Positions 7,304 through 12,707 of a stretch of 12,707 nucleotides of DNA are shown in pieces. Location of the stretch: contig JAYEJT010000092.1 of assembly GCA_034660675.1 (NCBI GenBank), positions 1 through 12,707 of the forward strand, written 5' to 3'. Positions within the stretch are counted from its first letter, which is position 1. Each line of letters starts with the position of its first letter. The DNA comes from CG03 sp034660675. GTDB taxonomy: Bacteria > CG03. The translations under genes were made by a program, and so were the position numbers. Under the pieces are notes generated by a model. The model made no database searches and was not told the origin of the DNA. It saw nothing but the letters and a program-made list of their open reading frames with translations.

Positions 7304-7867
7304 ATGAACTGGCGGGTCGTATGTTTTTTTCTTTTCTTTTCCGCTTTTGCCGGCGCGGAAATGATTTCCACCCAGAAAACAGCTTTTGCCGATATAGAAA
7401 AGATATATTCCCGCTTTCGTATGAAAGAGCTTGCGGAAAAAGAGGTGGGGATCCGCAAGGAAAAGTACCGTTCGGAAATTAGTGCTCTGGATAGTAAAAT
7501 TCGTCAGCTTGAGGCCAGTATGGCCCTTGAGGAAAACGCGCCGGCGTCCGTTTCTACGACAACGGCCGCTGTGAATTCTGCCGGAACCGCAAAAATAGCA
7601 TTATCCACCGCGACCCCGAAAACGGACAAGCTCGCCGGGCAGCTGGATGATGCGAAAAAACAAAAACAGCTTCTTTCAGCCGAGGCAAAAGAGAGCTTGA
7701 AGAACATTAAGAACGAATATATGGCCCAGATAATGGGCAGAATTTATGATGCCTGCGCCGAAGCCGCTGAAGAAGGCGGGTATGATCTGATCATTGATAA
7801 GAGTAACGCCGTTTACGGTATCCCGGCCACGGATCTCACCGAAACGATTTTGAAGAAATTAAAATGA
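7304..7867 (+). CDS. skp: Periplasmic OmpH/Skp-family chaperone
   Basis: Skp trimers hold unfolded outer-membrane proteins in the periplasm and deliver them to BamA, encoded just upstream. The 187-residue protein has a signal peptide (1-18, cleavage after AGA). A first body/helix follows (about 26-77), starting with AFADIEKIYSRF, the usual OmpH start. Next comes a Ser/Thr/Ala-rich low-complexity stretch (about 78-107), then a returning charged helix (108-157), and the C-terminal YDLIIDKSNAVYG motif (160-172) with a final helix. Typical family members have continuous coiled-coil tentacles, so the low-complexity segment at the expected tip is notable. The ATG has AGGGGG (7289-7294) upstream. 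The 3' end overlaps lpxD by 4 nt (ATGA). Family assignment rests on the N- and C-terminal motifs, signal peptide and position between bamA and lpxD. Confidence 0.88.
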   Translation: MNWRVVCFFLFFSAFAGAEMISTQKTAFADIEKIYSRFRMKELAEKEVGIRKEKYRSEISALDSKIRQLEASMALEENAPASVSTTTAAVNSAGTAKIALSTATPKTDKLAGQLDDAKKQKQLLSAEAKESLKNIKNEYMAQIMGRIYDACAEAAEEGGYDLIIDKSNAVYGIPATDLTETILKKLK

Positions 7868-8856
7868 AATTATCGGAAATTGCCGCGCGGATAGGCGGAG
7901 AAATAAAAGGAAAAGATGTTGAGATAAAAGACATCGCTGATATAGAGGGCGCCGTTTCGGGCGAGATAACCTTTATATCCAATCCCAAATATCTGGCAGC
8001 GTTAAAAAAAACGCGCGCCTCGGCGGTCATAGCTCCCCCGGGGATGGAGACAGGTATCCCCGTTGCTGTGTGCAAGAATCCGTATCTGGGTTTCGCGAAA
8101 ACCATTTCTCTTTTTAGAGAACTCCCCCCCCGGCCGGATGAGGGAATAAATCCTCTTGCTTGCGTTTCTTCAGCCGAAATCGCGGAAGGCGCCGCCGTTG
8201 ACGCCTTTGTTTTTGCGGGAAAAAACGCGAAGGTGGGGAAGGGTACGGCGCTCATGCCCCATGTGTTTATCGGCGAGGGCGCCGAGCTGGGAGAAAACTG
8301 TTTTATTTATCCGAATGTAACGGTGAGAGAAAATGTAAAAGTTGGAAACAGTGTGATAATACATTCCGGTTCCGTCATAGGTTCCGATGGCTACGGTTAT
8401 GTTCAGGATGAAGGGATTCACAAAAAAATACCTCAATCAGGAAATGTTGTCATAGAAGATGATGTGGAGATAGGCGCCAATGTGTGTATAGACAGGGCGG
8501 CTCTTTCTTCTACGGTGGTAGGTGCGGGCACGAAAATAGACAATCTTGTTCACATAGCGCACAATGTAAAAATAGGAAAACACTGTCTTATTCTGGGCCA
8601 GGCCGGAATTGCGGGCAGCACCGTTATAGGGGATTATTCAACGATGGCTTCGCAAAGCGGTGTGTCGGGGCATCTTAAAATAGGTAATCGTGTTACAGTC
8701 GCCGCCCGGGGCGGCGTGATAAAGGATCTGCCGGACGGGGCGCTCGTGTCGGGTTTTCCGGCGAGGGATCACAGGGAAATGATGAAGGTGCACGCGGCGA
8801 TGATGCGTCTTCCCGAGATGCTGAAGATGTTTCGGGAAATAAAAAAGGGGAAATAA
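7864..8856 (+). CDS. lpxD: UDP-3-O-(3-hydroxyacyl)glucosamine N-acyltransferase LpxD
   Basis: LpxD adds the second 3-hydroxyacyl chain from acyl-ACP to UDP-3-O-acyl-glucosamine, the third step of lipid A synthesis, in the cytoplasm. The 330 residues fit the family. The N-terminal uridine-binding domain (1-95) contains DIEGAVSGEITFISNPKY (26-43). A left-handed beta-helix of hexapeptide repeats follows (about 100-290), with the characteristic GSDGYGY (173-179), and IAHN (231-234), where His233 is the predicted catalytic base. The C-terminal helix (about 302-327) is Met-rich. Codons 87-90 include a C8 run (8124-8131). The ATG lies in the overlap with the skp stop, and the next gene starts 2 nt after the stop. 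Confidence 0.97.
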   Translation: MKLSEIAARIGGEIKGKDVEIKDIADIEGAVSGEITFISNPKYLAALKKTRASAVIAPPGMETGIPVAVCKNPYLGFAKTISLFRELPPRPDEGINPLACVSSAEIAEGAAVDAFVFAGKNAKVGKGTALMPHVFIGEGAELGENCFIYPNVTVRENVKVGNSVIIHSGSVIGSDGYGYVQDEGIHKKIPQSGNVVIEDDVEIGANVCIDRAALSSTVVGAGTKIDNLVHIAHNVKIGKHCLILGQAGIAGSTVIGDYSTMASQSGVSGHLKIGNRVTVAARGGVIKDLPDGALVSGFPARDHREMMKVHAAMMRLPEMLKMFREIKKGK

Positions 8857-8858
8857 AA

Positions 8859-10145
8859 ATGGTTAAGCAGCGAACAATAGCGAAGGAGGTTTCTTTAAGC
8901 GGCGTCGGGTTGCACACGGGCCAGGCCACCTCCATAACTTTTAAACCTGCGGAGGAAAACGCCGGAGTGTTTTTTGTAAAAAACGGGGTGAAGATTGTGC
9001 CCGATGCCTCAAAGGTGTCAAACACCGTCAGGGGTACGACTGTGGGAGAAGGCGCAAACGCTATAAACACAGTTGAGCATTTGATGGCGGCTTTTGCGGG
9101 AATGGGAATAGATAACATCTGTGTTGAGATAACGGCGGACGAGCCGCCTATAGGCGACGGAAGCGCCATGCCTTTTGTGAAGATGATAGAGGATGCGGGC
9201 GTTGTAGAGCAGGGCGCGGAAAGGAAATATTACACGCCTTCAACGAAAATGTCCTACTGTGAAAATGAGGTAAAAGTGGAAGCTCTTCCGTCGGGCCGTC
9301 TGAAAGTGACGGCAACGGTTGAATATGAGCATCCTTTTATGCAGAAACAGAGTTTGGAAATAGTCATAGACGAGGATGTCTTTAAAAAAGAGATAGCTCC
9401 CGCGAAAACATACTGTTTTGATTATGAGATAGAACAGCTTGAGGCCATAGGTCTTGCCAAGGGCGGCAGTTTGAAAAACGCTATTGTCATAGGCGAAAAA
9501 GGAATACACAACAAAGAGGTGATGACTTTTGAAGATGAGTTTGTCCGTCATAAAATACTTGACCTGATTGGTGATCTTTATCTGATCGGACGGCCGGTAA
9601 AAGCGGACATAAACTCTTTTTGCGGCGGTCACACGTCTAACACGGCCCTGGCGAAACTTTTCGCGCAAGACATAGAAACGACAGGCGGCGGCGCCATTCC
9701 GGAATATCCTATGTCTCTTGATATAGAGGGCGTTAAATCCGCAATTCCCCATCGTCCTCCTTTTCTTTTTGTTGACAGTGTCATAATCACTGAGGAAGCC
9801 AAAGCGGCCGTCGGACGCAGGCTGATACGTCCGGACGAGTGGTTTTTTAAAGGGCATTTTCCCGAAAGGCCGGTGTTGCCGGGAGTGCTGATAACGGAGG
9901 CTCTTGCCCAGACGGCATGTGTTCTGCTTCTTTCAAAGACGGACTGGAAAGGAAAGCTGCCTTTTTTTATGGGAATAAACAATGTGAAATTCCGCCGACC
10001 GGTGAATCCGGGTGACGAGCTCACTCTCAAAGTTGAGATTTTAAGGCCGAGGATGAGGGGAGGTAAAGCCGCCGGTAAAGCTTATGTCGGTGATGCTCTT
10101 GCCTGTGAGTGCGAATTTACATTTTCGCTTGTGGAGAAACAATGA
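8859..10145 (+). CDS. lpxC/fabZ: Fused LpxC deacetylase - FabZ 3-hydroxyacyl-ACP dehydratase
   Basis: This is a bifunctional 428-residue protein. The N-terminal part (1-about 275) is LpxC, the zinc deacetylase that commits UDP-3-O-acyl-GlcNAc to lipid A. Zinc ligands are visible as His74 (in TVEH), His231 and Asp235 (RHKILDLIGD), with Glu73 and His258 (GGHTSN) as catalytic residues. The C-terminal part (about 285-428) is FabZ, which dehydrates 3-hydroxyacyl-ACP in fatty acid synthesis. It shows IPHRPPFLFVD (296-306), GHFPERPVLPG with catalytic His333, and Glu347 in ITEALAQ. Joining the two places enzymes competing for the same 3-hydroxyacyl pool at a fixed ratio. Such fusions are well known in Bacteroidota and occur in some other diderm phyla. 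AAGGGG (8845-8850) precedes the ATG. The stop overlaps lpxA by 4 nt. Confidence 0.96.
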   Translation: MVKQRTIAKEVSLSGVGLHTGQATSITFKPAEENAGVFFVKNGVKIVPDASKVSNTVRGTTVGEGANAINTVEHLMAAFAGMGIDNICVEITADEPPIGDGSAMPFVKMIEDAGVVEQGAERKYYTPSTKMSYCENEVKVEALPSGRLKVTATVEYEHPFMQKQSLEIVIDEDVFKKEIAPAKTYCFDYEIEQLEAIGLAKGGSLKNAIVIGEKGIHNKEVMTFEDEFVRHKILDLIGDLYLIGRPVKADINSFCGGHTSNTALAKLFAQDIETTGGGAIPEYPMSLDIEGVKSAIPHRPPFLFVDSVIITEEAKAAVGRRLIRPDEWFFKGHFPERPVLPGVLITEALAQTACVLLLSKTDWKGKLPFFMGINNVKFRRPVNPGDELTLKVEILRPRMRGGKAAGKAYVGDALACECEFTFSLVEKQ

Positions 10146-10912
10146 TATCGGATAAAGCTCAGGTTGCAAAAAGCGCTGTGATAGGGAAAAATGTTGAGAT
10201 AGCGCCTTTTGCCAGTGTTGAGGAAAATGTGCGGATAATGGACGGAGCCGTGATAGGTCAGGGTGCCGTTATAGGAAAGAATACCATCATAGGCGAAGGG
10301 ACGAAGGTGTCGCCTTACGCGGTTTTGGGCACCCCCCCCCAGGATTTGAAATATGCGGGTGAAGAAACTTCCTGCGAAATCGGAAAGAACTGCACAATAC
10401 GGGAATTTGTCACGGTCAACAGGGGCACAACGGCCACGGGTAAGACGGTTGTCGGCGATAACGCGCTTCTCATGGCTTATGTGCATGTTGCTCACGATTG
10501 CAGGGTCGGAAACAGCGTCGTCATGTCAAATTGCGTCGGCATAGCGGGGCATGTCAGCGTCGGGGAGCGCGCCATTATGGGCGCTTATGCGGCGGTTCAT
10601 CAGTTTACAATGATAGGAGAGCTGGCCATGGTCGCCGGTACCGCCAGGATAAATCAGGATGTGCCGCCTTATTCCATGATAGCGGGCAGTCCCGCTTTTG
10701 TTTACGGTCTCAACCGCATAGGTTTGACGCGGGCAGGTTTTTCGACGGAAGAGCTGGCTCTTCTCAAAAAAGCCTACAGGATTATTTTCAGGAGTTCTCT
10801 TCTTAAAGATGAGGCGTTGAAAGAAGCGGAAAAGCTGGAACCCACGGATGCGGTGAAGAAGCTGATTGAATTTGTCCGTGATTCCAAGCGCGGAATAACC
10901 CCGTCAAAATAA
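10142..10912 (+). CDS. lpxA: UDP-N-acetylglucosamine O-acyltransferase LpxA
   Basis: LpxA transfers a 3-hydroxyacyl chain from ACP to the 3-OH of UDP-GlcNAc, the first lipid A step, in the cytoplasm. The protein has 256 residues from the ATG at 10142, which lies in the ATGA overlap with lpxC/fabZ and has GGAG 5 nt upstream. A longer TTG start at 10109 is not supported. The hexapeptide-repeat beta-helix covers about 1-185, with GTPPQDLKY (63-71), VAHDC (116-120), where His118 is the catalytic base, and AVHQF (151-155). QDVPPY (172-177) leads into the C-terminal helical domain (about 196-250). The PPQ codons contain a C9 run (10332-10340). It is the last gene of this operon; lpxB does not follow, unlike in E. 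coli. Confidence 0.97.
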   Translation: MISDKAQVAKSAVIGKNVEIAPFASVEENVRIMDGAVIGQGAVIGKNTIIGEGTKVSPYAVLGTPPQDLKYAGEETSCEIGKNCTIREFVTVNRGTTATGKTVVGDNALLMAYVHVAHDCRVGNSVVMSNCVGIAGHVSVGERAIMGAYAAVHQFTMIGELAMVAGTARINQDVPPYSMIAGSPAFVYGLNRIGLTRAGFSTEELALLKKAYRIIFRSSLLKDEALKEAEKLEPTDAVKKLIEFVRDSKRGITPSK

Positions 10913-10922
10913 TATGCAAAGT

Positions 10923-10928
10923 TATAAT
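10923..10928 (+). promoter_or_regulatory. Candidate -10 box upstream of the HAMP-pfkA genes
   Basis: A perfect TATAAT lies 11 nt after the lpxA stop. No good -35 is visible at the right distance. Transcription would start near 10935, placing the inverted repeat at 10937 almost at the 5' end of the message, with a leader of about 95 nt. A transcription break here would fit the change in gene content, but read-through from lpxA is equally possible. Confidence 0.35.
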
Positions 10929-10936
10929 TATGGCCC

Positions 10937-10980
10937 GTCTGCCATCCGCCACGGCAGACTTGCAGCGGCAGACTTTCAGC
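10937..10980 (+). repeat. Intergenic inverted and tandem repeat
   Basis: GTCTGCC (10937-10943) pairs with GGCAGAC (10953-10959) around a 9-nt loop. GGCAGACTTGCAGC (10953-10966) is followed directly by a 13-of-14 copy (10967-10980). The second GGCAGAC can compete for the same left arm, giving two alternative hairpins. No T run follows, so it is not a typical terminator. It may be a dispersed intergenic repeat of this genome; no second copy was noticed in the window. Confidence 0.6.
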
Positions 10981-11029
10981 TCCGGATACCATTTGTAGTG
11001 CTTGATAAAAGTAAAATTAGGAGGATAGG

Positions 11030-11608
11030 ATGAAAAGGACACAGTTTTTTGCGAAACCGAAGATACAGATAAAGTATGTTGCGGTGACGGTTTTAATGGT
11101 GCTGATGGCGGCTGTGATTACGGTTCTCGTCATGGATTACAGGATAATGCATTCCACATTTGCGGAGAATCTTTCCACAGGCGAGGTGACGGCGCTTATA
11201 CATGAAGCTAGAATGAGCGTTTTCTGTATATCGGGCATATTTCTGGTTATGGTGTTTGTGAGATCCATGCTTTTTTTCCATCATCTTGTCGGGCCGCTGG
11301 TTGTCATAGAAAGGACTCTTGAAGTTATGAAAGAGGGTTATTTCGGCGGTAAAATCCGTCTCAGAAACCATGACGAACTCAAAGATCTGGCCGGAAGCAT
11401 TGAGTCTCTGGGCGAAATAATATTGGAAGAGAGCGTTTCCGCTAAAACAAGAATTGACGACGCTGTAAAAAAACTGGAAGGGATGAAAGACAGGATCGGC
11501 GAAAAGGAATACGCTGAAATGAAGCAGAAGCTCGACGGCAGCATGGCTTTTTTTAAGGACCATTTCGGCACCGAAGCCGCTGCGGCCATAATAGCAAAAA
11601 CAGAGTAA
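11030..11608 (+). CDS. Two-pass membrane protein with HAMP domain
   Basis: The protein has 192 residues, with a strong AGGAGG (11019-11024) 5 nt before the ATG. A basic N-terminus is followed by TM1 (about 16-36), a short periplasmic loop (37-61) and TM2 (about 62-82). A HAMP linker follows (about 80-135), recognisable from the GP-LVVIERTLEVM segment (Pro89, Glu94) and the DEL at 115-117. The rest is a charged helix that could be coiled coil (about 136-178). No histidine kinase, methyl-accepting or cyclase domain follows, so any signal must pass to a separate partner. The periplasmic loop is too short for a normal sensor domain. The gene ends 2 nt before pfkA, suggesting co-transcription, but no functional link to glycolysis is evident. 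Confidence 0.8.
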   Translation: MKRTQFFAKPKIQIKYVAVTVLMVLMAAVITVLVMDYRIMHSTFAENLSTGEVTALIHEARMSVFCISGIFLVMVFVRSMLFFHHLVGPLVVIERTLEVMKEGYFGGKIRLRNHDELKDLAGSIESLGEIILEESVSAKTRIDDAVKKLEGMKDRIGEKEYAEMKQKLDGSMAFFKDHFGTEAAAAIIAKTE

Positions 11609-11610
11609 GT

Positions 11611-12621
11611 ATGAGCGACAAAATGTTGAGCGAAGCGAAATCCGCCGGCGGCGGAAAACAAAAGATAGGGCTGATCACAACGGGCGGCGATGCGCCGGGA
11701 ATGAACGCCGCGGTGAGAGCGGTGGTGAGGTCTGCGCTATCTGCCGGCATGGAAGTGACGGGTATACGCCGCGGCTGGTGGGGCCTGCTGGAAAAAGATT
11801 ATGCCGCGCTTGGTTCAAGGTCGGTTTCGGGCATAATTGCCAAAGGCGGCACAATTTTGCGCACTCAGCGCTGTCCTCTGTCCAAAACAAAAAATGGTAT
11901 GGCGGCGATAGTGAGTAATCTGAAAAAAATCGCGCCGGACGGTTTGATTGTCATAGGCGGCGACGGGTCAATGCGTGCGGCCAACGCCGTGTCTAAAAAC
12001 AGCGGCGTTCCTGTCATAGGTATACCCGCGTCCATTGATAACGACATTGCGGGCACGGACGAGACCATAGGTTTTGACACGGCCATAAATACGGCGCTTG
12101 ACGCAATAGACAAGATCAGAGACACCGCCACATCACACAGCCGGATTTTTATTGTGGAAGTGATGGGCCGCCACAGCGGGCATCTTGCCTTGAGCGCGGG
12201 TTTTGCCTCTGCCGCCGAGATAATACTTATGCCCGAGGTGAAATGGACAAAAGCCCGGGTGCTCAAAAAAGTCAGGCATTTTTCAATTGACAAAGCTTCT
12301 CTTATCATCGTGATGGCCGAAGGCGCGGGTTCAAGCGGCGTTTTGCGGGAATATCTCGCGGAGAACACTAAAGCCAAAGTGCGGGTTTCAAAGTTGGGTT
12401 ATATACAGCGCGGAGGTTCTCCGTCAGTGGATTCGCGGATTCTGGGCGGAGTTTTTGGTTACGAGGCGGTAGAACTTTTGAAAAAAGGAAAGAAAAATCT
12501 CATGTGCGCCTGGGTGAAAGATTCGTTTAAGACGGTGCCTCTGACATATCCGGCGTCGCACAAAAAAAAGCTGAACAGGAAGTGGCTGGAAATAGCCGGA
12601 GTTCTTGCGGGAAGAAAATGA
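11611..12621 (+). CDS. pfkA: ATP-type 6-phosphofructokinase
   Basis: PfkA phosphorylates fructose 6-phosphate to fructose 1,6-bisphosphate, the committing step of glycolysis, in the cytoplasm. The 336 residues are close to E. coli PfkA (about 320), with a roughly 16-residue N-terminal extension. Motifs: TTGGDAPGMNAAVRAVVR (23-40), whose Arg36 and Arg40 match E. coli effector-site Arg21 and Arg25; GGDGS (116-120), where Gly at the discriminating position points to ATP rather than pyrophosphate; SIDND (141-145) with catalytic Asp143; MGR (185-187); Glu237; Arg258; and LGYIQRGGSP (262-271). E. coli His249 is replaced by Tyr264. The start lies 2 nt after the HAMP gene, with no strong Shine-Dalgarno; an in-frame ATG at 11623 is the alternative. 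The stop overlaps the next ORF by 4 nt. Confidence 0.95.
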   Translation: MSDKMLSEAKSAGGGKQKIGLITTGGDAPGMNAAVRAVVRSALSAGMEVTGIRRGWWGLLEKDYAALGSRSVSGIIAKGGTILRTQRCPLSKTKNGMAAIVSNLKKIAPDGLIVIGGDGSMRAANAVSKNSGVPVIGIPASIDNDIAGTDETIGFDTAINTALDAIDKIRDTATSHSRIFIVEVMGRHSGHLALSAGFASAAEIILMPEVKWTKARVLKKVRHFSIDKASLIIVMAEGAGSSGVLREYLAENTKAKVRVSKLGYIQRGGSPSVDSRILGGVFGYEAVELLKKGKKNLMCAWVKDSFKTVPLTYPASHKKKLNRKWLEIAGVLAGRK

Positions 12622-12707
12622 TCCCAACCGGCCGGAACGACAAAATTCAGGATGAGCTTATAAAAAAAATGCCCGGCTGGCGGCGTCTTAAAATTGCTTT
12701 TGGTCTG
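12618..12707 (+). CDS. Partial ORF running off the window end, unknown function
   Basis: An ATG in the ATGA overlap with the pfkA stop opens a frame of 30 codons that remains open to the last base. The visible residues (MIPTGRNDKIQDELI then KKMPGWRRLKIAFGL) are charged and probably helical. The KMPGWRRLKIAF-type pattern resembles the start of small uncharacterised proteins, but no family can be named. The overlap geometry, like that used repeatedly in this window, supports a real gene. Confidence 0.55.
   Translation, partial: MIPTGRNDKIQDELIKKMPGWRRLKIAFGL

Noticed and set aside
9240..9857. Reverse-strand open frame of about 205 codons over lpxC/fabZ
   Set aside because: It lies wholly inside a well-supported gene and its translation shows no family signature.

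Overview
This is a fully co-oriented stretch: every convincing gene lies on the + strand, packed with 4-8 nt overlaps or very short gaps. The content is housekeeping for a Gram-negative (diderm) bacterium: riboflavin synthesis, antitermination, DNA ligation, outer-membrane protein insertion and lipid A synthesis. Three traits hint at the lineage: a fused LpxC-FabZ enzyme, a pseudopilin-like C-terminal domain on a lipoprotein, and heavy use of the ATA isoleucine codon. They fit an uncultured diderm lineage of the Elusimicrobiota/Omnitrophota kind, but this placement is an inference and other phyla with the fusion (for example Bacteroidota) are not excluded by sequence reading alone.

Layout. 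(1) 1-494: a -10-like box, then a small predicted lipoprotein carrying a pseudopilin-like globular domain. (2) 574-4801: a run of ribH, nusB, a small zinc-ribbon-like protein of unknown role, ligA and an MscS-type channel, with ribH/nusB and ligA/mscS overlapping and nusB abutting the zinc-ribbon gene. (3) 4802-4923: a short intergenic region ending in an extended -10 box. (4) 4924-10912: an envelope-biogenesis operon, bamA - skp/ompH - lpxD - lpxC/fabZ - lpxA, mostly joined by ATGA overlaps. BamA inserts outer-membrane proteins, Skp escorts them through the periplasm, and LpxA, LpxC, LpxD and FabZ make acylated glucosamine for lipid A. lpxB and lpxH/lpxI are not present in the window. (5) 10913-11029: an intergenic region with a TATAAT box and a small inverted/tandem repeat. 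(6) 11030-12707: a two-pass membrane protein with a HAMP domain, ATP-type 6-phosphofructokinase, and the first 30 codons of another gene.

The most striking item is a perfect 23-bp inverted repeat with a 23-nt loop (4949-5017, 69 nt) inside the 5' end of bamA. It is an exact multiple of three, keeps the reading frame open, and removing it in silico leaves a textbook signal peptide. This looks like an in-frame insertion of a palindromic element. It also puts a Shine-Dalgarno-like tract and an in-frame GTG inside the hairpin loop, and a T7 run after the stem, so it could regulate bamA. No complete mobile element, tRNA, rRNA or CRISPR array was seen, and no intergenic gap exceeds about 125 bases.
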